A DNA stretch of 64,000 nt from an uncultured Acidimicrobiales bacterium (GTDB lineage Bacteria > Actinomycetota > Acidimicrobiia > Acidimicrobiales > SZUA-35), in contig CALKZY010000013.1 of NCBI GenBank assembly GCA_938002965.1, positions 62,001-126,000 on the forward strand. The letters run 5' to 3'. Shown here one piece after another: positions 33,331 to 42,507 of this stretch (positions are counted from its first letter, which is position 1; every line of letters begins with the position of its first letter). The notes under the pieces were generated by a model that made no database searches, was not told the DNA's origin, and saw nothing but the letters and a program-made list of their open reading frames with translations. The position numbers and the translations under genes are program-made.

Positions 33331-34302
33331 CTAATGGGCGTCCGGTAGAAGCACCAGCAGCAGCAACCAGATAGGGGCTACCAGTAAATACGAATCGAGC
33401 CGACGTAACGCAGGAGCCCATGATGCCCCGTGAGGTAACAGCGCCGATGCGGCGTACTGGCCCAAAGGTGCGCCCAGGGCGGCCACGACACTGAACACCA
33501 AGATGGTTTCGGAGCTGAAGGGGTCTGGCTCGATCAGGAACAGGAAGAACGCAACCACAGCAAGAGCGGTGGCCCCGGCCATGGGCCCTTCGATGGGGTT
33601 GAAGGCGCCGCTCCCGACGATGAAATCCCCGGCCTCGTAGGCGCTAATCAAGAACAGCAGTCCAATGGCGGCCGGCAGGTTCCGGAATGCCAAAGCCGCC
33701 AGGCATGCCGCGGCCAAGCCGACCGGCAACGATGACCGGGCCAGCACGTCGAACAGTTCAATCGGCGGTCGACGGTGGCCTCGATACAGCACCACGTAGA
33801 CAATCAAGGTGACGATGCCCAGAGCGAGGCCGATGGCCACACCACCGGGACCGTAGAAGCCTGGGATGGCGGTTAGTCCTGCGGCCATAGCCGTCCACGA
33901 CCGGGTGCTCGGCACCCGACGGAACCAAGCGAAACCTGCCTGCAGGCCAGCTAAGGCTGCCACAACGGCCAAGACCACGGCTACGGCGACAGCACTGAGC
34001 GCCGAGTTCTCCGATGTGACGCCGAGCAGCATGGCGCTGAGCACAACACCAAACCAGATAATGCCCATGGTGACCTTGGGCCCGTCGGTCGGATACGGCA
34101 CCGCATAGCGGTTGGCGGCCCATTGAGCTTCGCGGGTGCGATGCTTTTGAAGTTCCCGCTGGGAGCGACGCTGACCGCGATTTTGCGGAGGCCCGGGCGG
34201 ACGACCGTATTGGCCGGGCTGCTCATTGCGGCCGGGCTGCTCATGCTGGCCGGGAGGCTCATAGCCGCCGGGCTGGCTGGGTCCTGGGTACGGTGCGGAC
34301 AC
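33331..34302 (-). CDS. Polytopic membrane protein related to phosphatidate cytidylyltransferase
   Basis: A 323-residue protein with a Pro/Gln/Gly-rich cytoplasmic tail (1-50; PGQHEQPGRNEQPGQYGR repeats), then about eight membrane helices. Near the C-terminus SALLPHGASWAPALRRLDSY resembles the CdsA family signature in which R-x-D-S closes the active site, but the Lys-Asp part is missing or changed. It may be a divergent CDP-diacylglycerol synthase or a non-enzymatic relative. GTG start at 34302, with AAGG 7 nt upstream. It precedes a region of housekeeping genes. Confidence 0.75.
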   Translation of the reverse strand: MSAPYPGPSQPGGYEPPGQHEQPGRNEQPGQYGRPPGPPQNRGQRRSQRELQKHRTREAQWAANRYAVPYPTDGPKVTMGIIWFGVVLSAMLLGVTSENSALSAVAVAVVLAVVAALAGLQAGFAWFRRVPSTRSWTAMAAGLTAIPGFYGPGGVAIGLALGIVTLIVYVVLYRGHRRPPIELFDVLARSSLPVGLAAACLAALAFRNLPAAIGLLFLISAYEAGDFIVGSGAFNPIEGPMAGATALAVVAFFLFLIEPDPFSSETILVFSVVAALGAPLGQYAASALLPHGASWAPALRRLDSYLLVAPIWLLLLVLLPDAH

Positions 34303-34317
34303 GTCTACGCCTTGGGG

Positions 34318-34554
34318 CTATCCGCCCGAAACCGGGGGTAGCACGGCGACCTCGTCGCCGTCGGCTACGGCTGTTTCCCGTTGGGCGGGCTCGCCATTAA
34401 GCCAAACGTTGCTGATGTCGAGCACAGCGGAGAAGGTCTCGCCGAAACGGCCGGTTGCTTCGTCCAGAATTTCGCCGACCGTTGATCCGGGCAGCTCCAG
34501 CCGATTGGTGCCGGCTGATTCGCGGGCCTGAGCGAAGAGTCGGAGTACTGCCAC
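34318..34554 (-). CDS. moaD: MoaD/ThiS-family sulfur carrier protein
   Basis: A 78-residue ubiquitin-like protein ending in Gly-Gly (PPVSGG), the residue that is thiocarboxylated. VWLNGEPAQRETAVADGDEV and AVLPPVSGG fit MoaD, the small subunit of molybdopterin synthase, better than ThiS. No other molybdopterin genes are adjacent. GTG start at 34554; CACAAT lies 6 nt upstream as a possible -10 box. It ends 15 bp before the membrane-protein gene. Confidence 0.85.
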   Translation of the reverse strand: MAVLRLFAQARESAGTNRLELPGSTVGEILDEATGRFGETFSAVLDISNVWLNGEPAQRETAVADGDEVAVLPPVSGG

Positions 34555-34683
34555 CCGACCATTGTGCCAGCTAGGTCGAAAATCACACTCATAAACGTCC
34601 TGTTCACTCTCCGCGGCCGAGGTGACACGCGACCGTCGGGCGCGTCGGGGTCGGCTACCTGTGGCCGATTACCATTAGTAGCG

Positions 34684-36183
34684 ATGCTGTCTTCTGAAAC
34701 CCCGGCGATTTCCTCCGGCCCGCACCCGCTGGACATGGTGGTGGTTGGTTCGGGCCCGAATGGGCTGGCCGCCGCCATTACTGCCGCCCGCGCCGGCGCA
34801 TCGGTGCTCGTGCTGGAAGCCAACGACACTGTTGGTGGGGCCTGCCGGTCCTACACCATGCCTATCCCGGGCTCGCCTCAGGGTGCCATTTTTGATGTTG
34901 GGTCGGCTATTCATCCGCTGGCCGTGGCCTCCCCCTTCATGTCCTCAATCGAGCTGGACCGACGAGGTGTGCGGTGGGTAACACCACCGGCTGCCGCCGC
35001 ACATCCACTAGACAACATGCCGGCGGCAATGACTTGGAACAGCCTCGACCGCACAGCAGACGACCTGGGCGAAGACGCCAAAACCTACCGACGACTGATC
35101 GGACCGGCGGCCAAACACTTCGAAGAACTGGTGGAGTTCACCATGGGCACCCCCACTTCGATGGCCTCGTGGAGTGGTGTTCATCCGCTCTTAGCCGGGC
35201 GGTTCGGCCCGCTGATGGCAGCACCAGCCTCCCTGGTGGCCAAGCGTTTTTCAACCGAGGCGGCCAAGGCGCTGTGGGCCGGGCACGCCGCCCACGCCAT
35301 CGCCCCACTTTCCAATCCGATCACCTCCGGTTTCGGTTTGCTGCTGTCGGCAGCCGCTCACACCGTTGGTTGGCCATTCCCGGCCGGTGGGGCCGATAGC
35401 CTCGTCGAGGCTCTGGTAGCCGAGCTGACCGATCTGGGTGGCGAGATCGCAACCGGGCGTCGGGTTGAGACGGTCGACGACCTTCCCCCCAGCAGGTCAG
35501 TGGTGTACGCCTTGACCCCGGGCCAGGTGGCCAACATTGGGGCCAAGCATTTGCCGAGACGCCACCGTTCACGGTTGGGTAGCTTCCGCTACGGCCCCGG
35601 TGCCTGCAAGATCGACATGGTGATCGACCGTCCGATCCCTTGGACCGACCCTCGGGTGGCTCAAGCGGGCACAGTTCATCTGGGCGGCACGTTCGACGAG
35701 GTGGCAGCGGCCGAGGCTGCGGTGGCCGACGGACGTCACGCCGAGCGACCGTTCGTCTTGTTGGCTCAGCACTCGTTGTTCGACCGCACACGAGCTCCCG
35801 ACGGCTTCCACACCGTTTGGGCATACTCCCATGTTCCCAACGGTTCAACTAGGGATTCGAGCGAAGCAATCAAGGGCCAAATCGAGCGGTTCGCTCCCGG
35901 TTTCAGGGACACGATTGTGGCCGAAAAGGTGTCTCGTCCACCAGATTTGGAGCGGGACAACGCCAACCTGGTGGGTGGCGACGTCGGCGGTGGAAGCTAC
36001 CGGGGTTTGGGCGGCGTGATGCGCCCGGGCCTTCAACTGGACCCGTTCGCCACCGGGGTGCCCTCGTTCTTCATTGGTTCTGCGGGCACATCTCCAGGGG
36101 CGGGCCTTCACGGAATGGGTGGACATTTGGCCGCCCGCAAAGCGTTGAATTATCTCGCCTCGGAGACCGTCAAGGCGCTGTAG
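34684..36183 (+). CDS. CrtI-like FAD-dependent oxidoreductase
   Basis: A 499-residue phytoene-desaturase-type flavoprotein. The dinucleotide-binding start is MVVVGSGPNGLAAAITAARA followed by an acidic strand end (LEANDTVGG). The C-terminal FAD-binding block GSAGTSPGAGLHGMGGHLAAR is present. No carotenoid genes are nearby, so it may act on another polyprenyl or lipid substrate. The ATG at 34684 follows TACCAT (34670-34675) by 8 nt; an upstream in-frame extension is not conserved in character. Confidence 0.88.
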   Translation: MLSSETPAISSGPHPLDMVVVGSGPNGLAAAITAARAGASVLVLEANDTVGGACRSYTMPIPGSPQGAIFDVGSAIHPLAVASPFMSSIELDRRGVRWVTPPAAAAHPLDNMPAAMTWNSLDRTADDLGEDAKTYRRLIGPAAKHFEELVEFTMGTPTSMASWSGVHPLLAGRFGPLMAAPASLVAKRFSTEAAKALWAGHAAHAIAPLSNPITSGFGLLLSAAAHTVGWPFPAGGADSLVEALVAELTDLGGEIATGRRVETVDDLPPSRSVVYALTPGQVANIGAKHLPRRHRSRLGSFRYGPGACKIDMVIDRPIPWTDPRVAQAGTVHLGGTFDEVAAAEAAVADGRHAERPFVLLAQHSLFDRTRAPDGFHTVWAYSHVPNGSTRDSSEAIKGQIERFAPGFRDTIVAEKVSRPPDLERDNANLVGGDVGGGSYRGLGGVMRPGLQLDPFATGVPSFFIGSAGTSPGAGLHGMGGHLAARKALNYLASETVKAL

Positions 36184-36273
36184 CGTTCGGCCGGGGTTTA
36201 ACCGTTGATGAACACCACGGTTTACACTTGTTTCATTCGCCATGGGGGCGATGACGTGTTGGGAACTGGGAAC

Positions 36274-36906
36274 GTGACAACCACCGAGACAACAACAATG
36301 CTCATGATCCGGCACGGCCAGTCGGAGTGGAACGCCCAAGGTCGTTGGCAAGGCCAACTTGATCCTCCCCTGTCCGACCTTGGCCGGGAGCAGGCTCGGA
36401 TGGCAGGACGATCGGTTGGCGACGTGGACGCCATTGTGGCGTCTCCCCTGGCTCGAGCCTTCCAGACTGCCAGCATTATCGGCGAGCATCTGGGTATCGG
36501 ACCGATCGAGGCCTACGACGGTCTGATGGAACGGTCGTTGGGTGAATGGCAGGGTTTGACCCGGGCCGAAATCGATGATGGCTGGCCCGGGTGGGTTGAG
36601 GACGAAGACCGACGCCCGAAGGGTTGGGAGTACGACCACGAGGTACTGGATCGCACCATGAAGGCCTTGACCAGCGTGGCTGAGAAGTATCCCGGCGGCC
36701 ATGTTCTGGTGGCTGCCCATGGCGGCGTGATCATCACGATGGAGAAGCACTTGGGCGTGAACGACGGGCGAATCTCCAACCTGCATGGACGGGTGGTGAT
36801 GTTCGACCATGGTCGTTCGGGTGATGCGTTCTCACCTGGTGACCCGGTGGCCCTGGTCCCTGACGACATGCGCACCGGCGGGTCGTCGTCCAACCGCGGC
36901 TACTAG
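36274..36906 (+). CDS. Histidine phosphatase (phosphoglycerate-mutase-like) family protein
   Basis: About 210 residues from GTG 36274. The catalytic motif LMIRHGQSEWNAQGRWQGQL opens the protein, with DAIVASPLARAFQTA, the EAYDGLMERSLGEWQGLT acid region and HVLVAAHGGVI holding the second histidine. Members are phosphatases or mutases acting through a phosphohistidine; substrate unknown. Earlier starts (ATG 36208, ATG 36205) are possible. It is followed after 76 bp by the zinc peptidase gene. Confidence 0.88.
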   Translation: MTTTETTTMLMIRHGQSEWNAQGRWQGQLDPPLSDLGREQARMAGRSVGDVDAIVASPLARAFQTASIIGEHLGIGPIEAYDGLMERSLGEWQGLTRAEIDDGWPGWVEDEDRRPKGWEYDHEVLDRTMKALTSVAEKYPGGHVLVAAHGGVIITMEKHLGVNDGRISNLHGRVVMFDHGRSGDAFSPGDPVALVPDDMRTGGSSSNRGY

Positions 36907-36982
36907 CGAGACTTACTCACGAGAGTTACTAACGGCGCACTATTGCCGAGGTCTGTCACCTGGCTTGTGTAGCTTGGGTGGA

Positions 36983-37555
36983 GTGGCTTCTGAAGCAGCT
37001 GAGCAGCTTGGCCTGCTCGACGGTTTATCTGATGACGATGACGAGATGGCTGGCCTCACGGAGCTGACGCCGGCTCGGCTACCGCTTGAGGTTCGGGTGA
37101 CTCGCTCGGCCCGCCGGAAGAAGACAGCTCAAGCCCGGTTGGTTGAAGGCGTGATCGAGCTTCGCATCCCGGCTCACATCAGCGCCGAGGAGGAGCAGCA
37201 CTTCGTCGAGCACTTCCGAGAGCGATTTGAGCGGGCACGTCAGTCGGAGGAGGTTGACCTGGCCGCCCGGGCGAGCGAGTTGGCCGATGAGTACGGGCTC
37301 CCTCACCCGGAGTCGGTGCGGTGGGTAAGCAATCAGCGCAGCCGATGGGGTTCGTGCACCCCAGCCCACGGTTCGATTCGACTGTCAGATCGGATGGCGT
37401 CGTTTCCGAACTGGGTGGTCGACTACGTGCTGTTGCACGAGTTGGCTCACCTGGTCGAACTCAATCACAATGCGGCGTTCTGGAAGCTGATTGAGGACTA
37501 CCCGCTACGGGAACGGGCCCGAGGCTATTTGATAGCCAAAGCGGAACATGTCTAG
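36983..37555 (+). CDS. YgjP/DUF45-type zinc metallopeptidase
   Basis: A 190-residue protein with the DUF45 core: WVSNQRSRWGSCT followed by IRLSDRMASFPNWVVDYVLL, and the zinc site HELAHLVELNHNAAFWKLIE (HExxH and the downstream NH). It is smaller than usual YgjP proteins but complete in the peptidase part. GTG 36983 lies 7 nt after TAGCTT (36970-36975), a leaderless arrangement. Its stop shares the bases CTAG with the stop of convergent cydB. Confidence 0.9.
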   Translation: MASEAAEQLGLLDGLSDDDDEMAGLTELTPARLPLEVRVTRSARRKKTAQARLVEGVIELRIPAHISAEEEQHFVEHFRERFERARQSEEVDLAARASELADEYGLPHPESVRWVSNQRSRWGSCTPAHGSIRLSDRMASFPNWVVDYVLLHELAHLVELNHNAAFWKLIEDYPLRERARGYLIAKAEHV

Positions 37556-38583
37556 GGCTTGGCATCCGGGGCGGTGCCGACCTGGTTGGCGTCAGCCAAC
37601 GCTAAAAGATAAACAAGCGGAGGCAACACCAGGACTGCAGCCAGGCCTGAGGCCACTAGCAGGCCGATGAGGGCGGCATTGGCTCCGGCAGCCTCGTCGA
37701 CGGTCACCTGGTCGACCAGTATCCACGGGTATTGGGCGGCGCCCCAACCGGCCACCACGAGGGCGACGGCTGCTGCGGCCACCATCCGGGCTTGGCGGGG
37801 CCGGCCACGATAAAGCTCAACCATGGTAATGATGCCGGCCAGTCCGGATCCGATAACCAACGGCAGCGCCCGACCCAACAGCCCGTCGGCCAACGTTGGG
37901 CTGTCGGCAAGAAGTACGGGAACGCCGGCCAACACGATCAAGCCGGTAATCACGCCTCCGGTCAGGGACTTGCGTCGAAGCTCGACCATCAAGTCGTGAT
38001 AACCCAAGCGCTCGGCGTCGGCGGTGAGTAGTACACCGGCTAGGTACGTACAGGTGGCGGTTGCCAACACTCCGGCCAACAGCGACGTGGGGTTGAGCCA
38101 GGCTTCGGTGGCGCTGGTTTCGGCTGTTCCACTACTTCCGGTGGCCGGTACCCGACCTGAGGCGATCCCTCCGGCGATCGTTCCGAGGAAGAACGGTGTC
38201 ACCAGCGAGGCGGTGGCGAAGATCACGCCGGTCACTTGGGCCCAGCGAAGAGTAGGCGAATACTTACGGAAGGCGAACGCCGCTCCTCTGGCCACGATGC
38301 CAAGACCAGCCAGCCAGAACGGAACGGCCAGGGTGCGCATGATGGCGGCGAACGCTGACGGGAAGCCGGTCCACAAGAAGACCAGCACGAAGATCAGCCA
38401 CACGTGGTTGGCTTCCCACACTGGGCCGATGGCGTGGTCGATGAGGCGACGGGTGGGGGCTCCCCGGCGGGCGTTTCCTGCGGTCAGGTCCCATACGCCG
38501 GAGCCGAAGTCGGCTCCACCGAATACCGAGTACAAGATGACGGCGGCAAACATGACCGCGGCGACGGCGTCGACAGTCGTCAT
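37552..38583 (-). CDS. cydB: Cytochrome bd quinol oxidase subunit II
   Basis: About 343 residues with nine membrane helices. Typical CydB blocks: YSVFGGADFGSGVWDLTAG near the N-terminus and IGPVWEANHVWLIFVLVFLW with the conserved WEANHVW core. Together with CydA it oxidises quinol and reduces oxygen at low oxygen tension without proton pumping. ATG 38583 follows the cydA stop by 10 bp; GTG 38604 or TTG 38613 are alternative starts. cydDC assembly genes are not in the window. Confidence 0.95.
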   Translation of the reverse strand: MTTVDAVAAVMFAAVILYSVFGGADFGSGVWDLTAGNARRGAPTRRLIDHAIGPVWEANHVWLIFVLVFLWTGFPSAFAAIMRTLAVPFWLAGLGIVARGAAFAFRKYSPTLRWAQVTGVIFATASLVTPFFLGTIAGGIASGRVPATGSSGTAETSATEAWLNPTSLLAGVLATATCTYLAGVLLTADAERLGYHDLMVELRRKSLTGGVITGLIVLAGVPVLLADSPTLADGLLGRALPLVIGSGLAGIITMVELYRGRPRQARMVAAAAVALVVAGWGAAQYPWILVDQVTVDEAAGANAALIGLLVASGLAAVLVLPPLVYLLALADANQVGTAPDAKP

Positions 38584-38593
38584 GGTTCTGAGG

Positions 38594-39997
38594 TCATCGA
38601 TCACGCCCGTCAAGCGACGGGCCGTAGGGGCTGGCCAGGTCGGTTTCGCCGTCTCGCCACCGCTTACTCATCGACCGGATGACGGCTATCGCCCCGGCCG
38701 TCATCCCGGTGTAGACCACGATCAGTACGGTCAAGGTGATCCAGATGTATCCGGCGTCGGTCACGGCGTCGGTGGTACGCATGAGGCCGTGCACGATCCA
38801 TGGTTGGCGGCCGACTTCGGTGGTGACCCACCCGGTTTCCATGGCCAACACCGCGGCCGGGCCCGCTGCCACCAGCGCCGCCAGGAACAGTTTGGAGTTG
38901 AACAGTTGCTCTCGCCGGTAGCGCCACAGCCAAACGGCCCAGACGATCAGGCCGACCAGAGCGGAGCCGATGGCGATCATGATGGTGTAGGCCAGGTGGA
39001 CAACACCGACCGGTGGTTGCTCATCGGCTGGCACCGCGTCGAGGCCGATGACGGTGGCGTCGAAGTCGTTGGTGGACAGGAACGAAAGCAAGCCGTCGAC
39101 CGGTAGTTCAACTGCGCCTACCAGTTCTTCTCCGTTCCAGTAGCCACCGACTTCGAGGCGGGCGGCCTCGGTGGTTTCGGCCAGACCTTCCATGGCCGCC
39201 AGTTTGATCGGTTGTTCGTCAGCCAGGCGTTGACCGGCGAAGTGTCCAACTACCGGCTGAATGGGGGTGGCGACTGCGGCAAAAGCCAGCGGTACGAGAA
39301 GGCCGAGGCGGTGGAGCCGGTCACGCCGGCCGCGCAGCAGACCCATGGCGTACACCGACGCTACCGAGAAGCCGACCACCATGACGGCCGCCAAGTACAT
39401 GTGGGTCGACTGCAGCCATACGGCCGAGTTGAAGATGGCGGCCACCGGGTCGATGTTGACCGGCACCATTTGTCCGGCGTTGTTCATCACCAGGTCGAAC
39501 CCGGTGGGGGCGTTCATCCAGGCGTTGACCGAGACCACCATAAACGAGCCGATTATGCCAGCGGCCATGATGGGCAACAGCATCAACGAGTGCCAGCGGG
39601 CGGGAAGGCGGCCCCACCCGTAGACGTAGATGCCCAGGAAGATGGCTTCGGTGAAGAACGAGATGCCTTCCAGGGCGAAGGCCAGGCCGACCACGTCGCC
39701 GTAGGTGTCCATCAGCCCTGGCCACAGCAGGCCGAGTTCGAACGACAAAATGGTGCCTGAGACGGCCCCGATGGCGAACAGGACGGCAGCCACTTTCGAC
39801 CAGCGCTTGGCCAGTTCGAGGGCCTCGTCGTCACCGTTTAGTCCCCTGCGGTGGAGCACGAAGATCATGGCCGGCCAGGCCATACCGAAGCAGGCCAAGA
39901 TGATGTGCCAGCCGAGCGAGACCGCCATCTGTGTGCGGGCCGGGAGAAGGGCGTCGGCCGCTACTAGGTTTGTGACCCCGACCATGTGACCGGTCAT
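38594..39997 (-). CDS. cydA: Cytochrome bd quinol oxidase subunit I
   Basis: A 467-residue CydA from ATG 39997. The high-spin heme histidine lies near the N-terminus (SLGWHIILACFGMAWP); other marks are ALEGISFFTEAIFLGIYVYG, the GRQPW motif (EVGRQPWIVHGLMRT) and the heme b558 Met region. The Q-loop is of the short type common in actinobacteria. The ATG lies 6 nt after TACAGT (40004-40009). Rex, encoded at 24180, commonly controls this operon in actinobacteria; I see no clear Rex site upstream. Confidence 0.96.
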   Translation of the reverse strand: MTGHMVGVTNLVAADALLPARTQMAVSLGWHIILACFGMAWPAMIFVLHRRGLNGDDEALELAKRWSKVAAVLFAIGAVSGTILSFELGLLWPGLMDTYGDVVGLAFALEGISFFTEAIFLGIYVYGWGRLPARWHSLMLLPIMAAGIIGSFMVVSVNAWMNAPTGFDLVMNNAGQMVPVNIDPVAAIFNSAVWLQSTHMYLAAVMVVGFSVASVYAMGLLRGRRDRLHRLGLLVPLAFAAVATPIQPVVGHFAGQRLADEQPIKLAAMEGLAETTEAARLEVGGYWNGEELVGAVELPVDGLLSFLSTNDFDATVIGLDAVPADEQPPVGVVHLAYTIMIAIGSALVGLIVWAVWLWRYRREQLFNSKLFLAALVAAGPAAVLAMETGWVTTEVGRQPWIVHGLMRTTDAVTDAGYIWITLTVLIVVYTGMTAGAIAVIRSMSKRWRDGETDLASPYGPSLDGRDR

Positions 39998-40136
39998 AGC
40001 TCCACTGTAGGGACGGTGTGGTGAGCGTGTCCGAAGGTGGCGTGTGTCTGTTGTCTCCGATGATCGGCTATCAACGGTTTGGGGCCTCGGGTAGGTTTGA
40101 GCGTGGCGCGGCACAAAGCATCAAAGGAGATCCACC

Positions 40137-40769
40137 ATGAGCCTTCGACTGGGCGATCAAGCCCCCAACTTCTCTGCCTCTACCACTGAGGGTGACATCG
40201 ACTTCCATACGTGGAAGGCCGACTCGTGGGCGGTGCTGTTCAGCCATCCGGCCGACTACACCCCGGTGTGCACCACGGAGCTTGGCCGGACGGCGGCGCT
40301 CAAATCGGGTTTCGCTGATCGGGGCGCCAAAGTCATCGCCTTGTCGGTTGACCCCCTTGAGGATCATCATGGTTGGGCCCCCGATATTGCCGAGGCCACC
40401 GGTACTGCTGTCAACTTTCCTATCATCGCCGATCCGGACAAGACCGTGTCCGAGTTGTACGACATGATTCATCCGGGTGAGGGTGACACCTCCACTGTTC
40501 GTTCGGTGTTCGTGATCGACCCGGCCAACAAGATCCGTCTGATACTTATCTACCCGAAGTCGACCGGTCGCAACTTTGATGAGATCCTTCGGGTTATCGA
40601 CAGCCTGCAGCTGACCGATAACCATCAGGTGGCTACCCCGGTGGACTGGACCAAGGGTGATCGGGTGATTGCTTCTCCTGCCATGTCTACTGATGACGTG
40701 ATGGATCGCTTTGACAACGTCGAAGTTGTGAAGCCGTACCTGCGCTACGTCGACGATCCTGCAGGCTGA
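40137..40769 (+). CDS. 1-Cys peroxiredoxin (Prx6 type)
   Basis: A 210-residue Prx6-type protein: PADYTPVCTTELGR at 38-51 with peroxidatic C45, T42 and P38 in the PxxxTxxC motif, and the C-terminal dimerisation domain (TPVDWTKGDRV). C45 is the only cysteine, so an external thiol, probably mycothiol or thioredoxin, must regenerate it. AAAGGAG at 40123-40129 is a near-perfect ribosome site 7 nt before ATG. The 3' end overlaps the convergent acidic-protein gene by 25 bp. Confidence 0.95.
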   Translation: MSLRLGDQAPNFSASTTEGDIDFHTWKADSWAVLFSHPADYTPVCTTELGRTAALKSGFADRGAKVIALSVDPLEDHHGWAPDIAEATGTAVNFPIIADPDKTVSELYDMIHPGEGDTSTVRSVFVIDPANKIRLILIYPKSTGRNFDEILRVIDSLQLTDNHQVATPVDWTKGDRVIASPAMSTDDVMDRFDNVEVVKPYLRYVDDPAG

Positions 40770-41092
40770 TTGCCGACGGCTCCGCCGACCGAAACCAGTT
40801 CGTCATCGCCGCTGTCGAGCGACGCCAACATGGCGTCGATTTCGTCGAGCGCTTTTACCATCTCATCGAGCTCGGCCATTGTCGGCAGGGCGACGTCGCC
40901 AGGTACCGGTTCAGGGGCCTGACTGATATCCATTTGCTGGGGGCTGGTCCCTAAGTCAATCTCGACACCGTCGGTCGAGTCGGCACCGCCCAGCGACTCG
41001 GCACCGTCGGTTGACTCGTCGTCGCCGCCAGCACTTTGACCGTCGTCATCGCCAACGAGGGCATCGACTGAGTGGTAACTCATGGGGTACAC
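40745..41092 (-). CDS. Small acidic hypothetical protein
   Basis: About 115 residues from GTG 41092, which lies 7 nt after TAGACT (41100-41105), a leaderless pattern; ATG 41083 is an alternative. Residues 10-60 are a disordered Asp/Gly/Ser-rich stretch, followed by one likely helix (MAELDEMVKALDEIDAMLAS) and a short tail. It overlaps the end of the peroxiredoxin gene on the other strand. No family recognised. Confidence 0.65.
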   Translation of the reverse strand: MYPMSYHSVDALVGDDDGQSAGGDDESTDGAESLGGADSTDGVEIDLGTSPQQMDISQAPEPVPGDVALPTMAELDEMVKALDEIDAMLASLDSGDDELVSVGGAVGNQPAGSST

Positions 41093-41143
41093 GCTCTCCA
41101 GTCTAGGTAAGAAGTCCAAGGGGTGTCGGTGATCGTCATCTGC

Positions 41144-42457
41144 TTACTCTCGTCGGGTCGGAGGTGGCTTGCGTCTAGGTGTTTCTTTCGACGTTGCCGG
41201 TCGGCTAGCCCAGATCGGTCTACCGTCGGGACCTCGTTGCCGGTACAGCGTGTGGTTCCGGTAGTGCAGGTCGCCGTGACACCGGCCGCACAGCAGGGCC
41301 ATTTGGTCAACATCGGTTTGACCGCGACCAGGTGCATGCCATGGCATGAGATGGTGAGCTTTGCATTGGGTGATGTTCGCTCGACACAGCACACACCCGC
41401 GGTCTCGCACCGCCAGCGCCAAGAACTGCTGGTCGCTGGCTCGTCGACGGGTGCGGCCAAGCCATAGCGGTGCACGGTCAGATCCTTGTACCAGAATCGA
41501 CACCGGCGAATTCTTCAGATACTCAGTTATCACCTCAGGCGGCAGTGGCCCTGAACCCACTTGAGCGCCAACAATCGGGCTATCCGGTTGGCCAAAGAGC
41601 TGATTTCCATCGACCGTGATGACAACGGCCGCCCGCCCACCGGGGTTGGACGCCTGCCCGCCGGTAAGCGCAGCGTGCGCGGCATCGAACCGGCGATGAT
41701 CGACCGACGTCCGCTCATCAACCGGAGCGTCCCGACCACCCTCAGCTCGATAGGCACCATCGGCTCCGACATGCAGGTGGGCCCACATGGCATCAACCAT
41801 CTGATCCGGGCCCTCAATAGCAATTCCGGCCAAACCCAACTTCCGATAGCGGCGTACCGTGCGTGCCTTCATCTGCTGCTGGTAGCGCTTCTCGACCTCT
41901 TCGACGTTCACCTGGTCTTCCAGGTAACGGTCGACCACATGGGCGGTCTGGTCGGCGGTCAACCCGTCGACCGCTTGTACCAGCTCGGCAGGCACCGAAC
42001 CGTTCACCGCGTCGACAGCTCTAGCCAGTTGGTCGACGGCATCAGGAGTGATGGCTCCCTCGACCACGGCATCGCCCAACTGTGGGTTGGCGGCGATCGT
42101 GGCCGCCCGCTTGGCATCACGTGAAACCGCACGCGACGAACCGCGCCCGCCACTCAATACTTCTCGTGCCCGACGCCGATCCGAACGGCCATCTCCAGAG
42201 CATCCGGCAACCCTGGCTGCTACCGCCAGTCGACGAGCCGAAATTCGTCGCTCAAAATCCGATAGACGCGGCAGCTGCAACATGTCTGGAAGCCTGTCCA
42301 ACTGTTCCAACAAGACATCAAACGCCGCCTTGGTCTCGTCGATTGCCCGATCAAGCGAGTCATCAACAACACCGCCTGGGCACCCGTAGCGCTCGGCTAG
42401 CGCGTCAAGAGCGGCGAACAGATCTTCCTCAGTTGCCGACTTGGTGGTTCCCGCCAT
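41144..42457 (-). CDS. DUF222 (13E12 repeat) HNH endonuclease, LexA-controlled
   Basis: A 437-residue protein. DUF222 occupies about 20-300; the C-terminal HNH nuclease reads GCVLCRANITQCKAHHLMPW and ALLCGRCHGDLHYRNH, with both CxxC zinc pairs and HH intact. ATG 42457 lies 7 nt after TATAGT (42465-42470). A perfect actinobacterial SOS box sits at 42480-42495, overlapping the -35 region, so the gene should be induced by DNA damage, as several 13E12 genes are in Mycobacterium tuberculosis. A decayed paralogue lies at 6400-7523. Confidence 0.93.
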   Translation of the reverse strand: MAGTTKSATEEDLFAALDALAERYGCPGGVVDDSLDRAIDETKAAFDVLLEQLDRLPDMLQLPRLSDFERRISARRLAVAARVAGCSGDGRSDRRRAREVLSGGRGSSRAVSRDAKRAATIAANPQLGDAVVEGAITPDAVDQLARAVDAVNGSVPAELVQAVDGLTADQTAHVVDRYLEDQVNVEEVEKRYQQQMKARTVRRYRKLGLAGIAIEGPDQMVDAMWAHLHVGADGAYRAEGGRDAPVDERTSVDHRRFDAAHAALTGGQASNPGGRAAVVITVDGNQLFGQPDSPIVGAQVGSGPLPPEVITEYLKNSPVSILVQGSDRAPLWLGRTRRRASDQQFLALAVRDRGCVLCRANITQCKAHHLMPWHAPGRGQTDVDQMALLCGRCHGDLHYRNHTLYRQRGPDGRPIWASRPATSKETPRRKPPPTRRE

Positions 42458-42464
42458 AGAAATC

Positions 42465-42495
42465 ACTATACCACGTTAGTCGAACGTTTGTTCGA
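42465..42495 (-). promoter_or_regulatory. LexA (SOS) box and promoter of the HNH gene
   Basis: On the minus strand TCGAACAAACGTTCGA (42495-42480) is a perfect match to the actinobacterial LexA box TCGAAC-N4-GTTCGA. The -10 element TATAGT (42470-42465) starts 9 bp downstream and is 7 nt before the ATG, so the box covers the spacer and -35 region and LexA would block transcription. Confidence 0.85.
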
Positions 42496-42507
42496 TTGAG
42501 GGCGAAT

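Noticed and set aside
34564-34683. N-terminal extension of the CrtI-like oxidoreductase
   Set aside because: The extra 40 codons are not like the protein family and lie upstream of a TACCAT box placed correctly for ATG 34684.
35845-36810. 321-codon minus-strand frame across the CrtI-like and phosphatase-like genes
   Set aside because: It spans two well supported genes on the other strand and has no motif.
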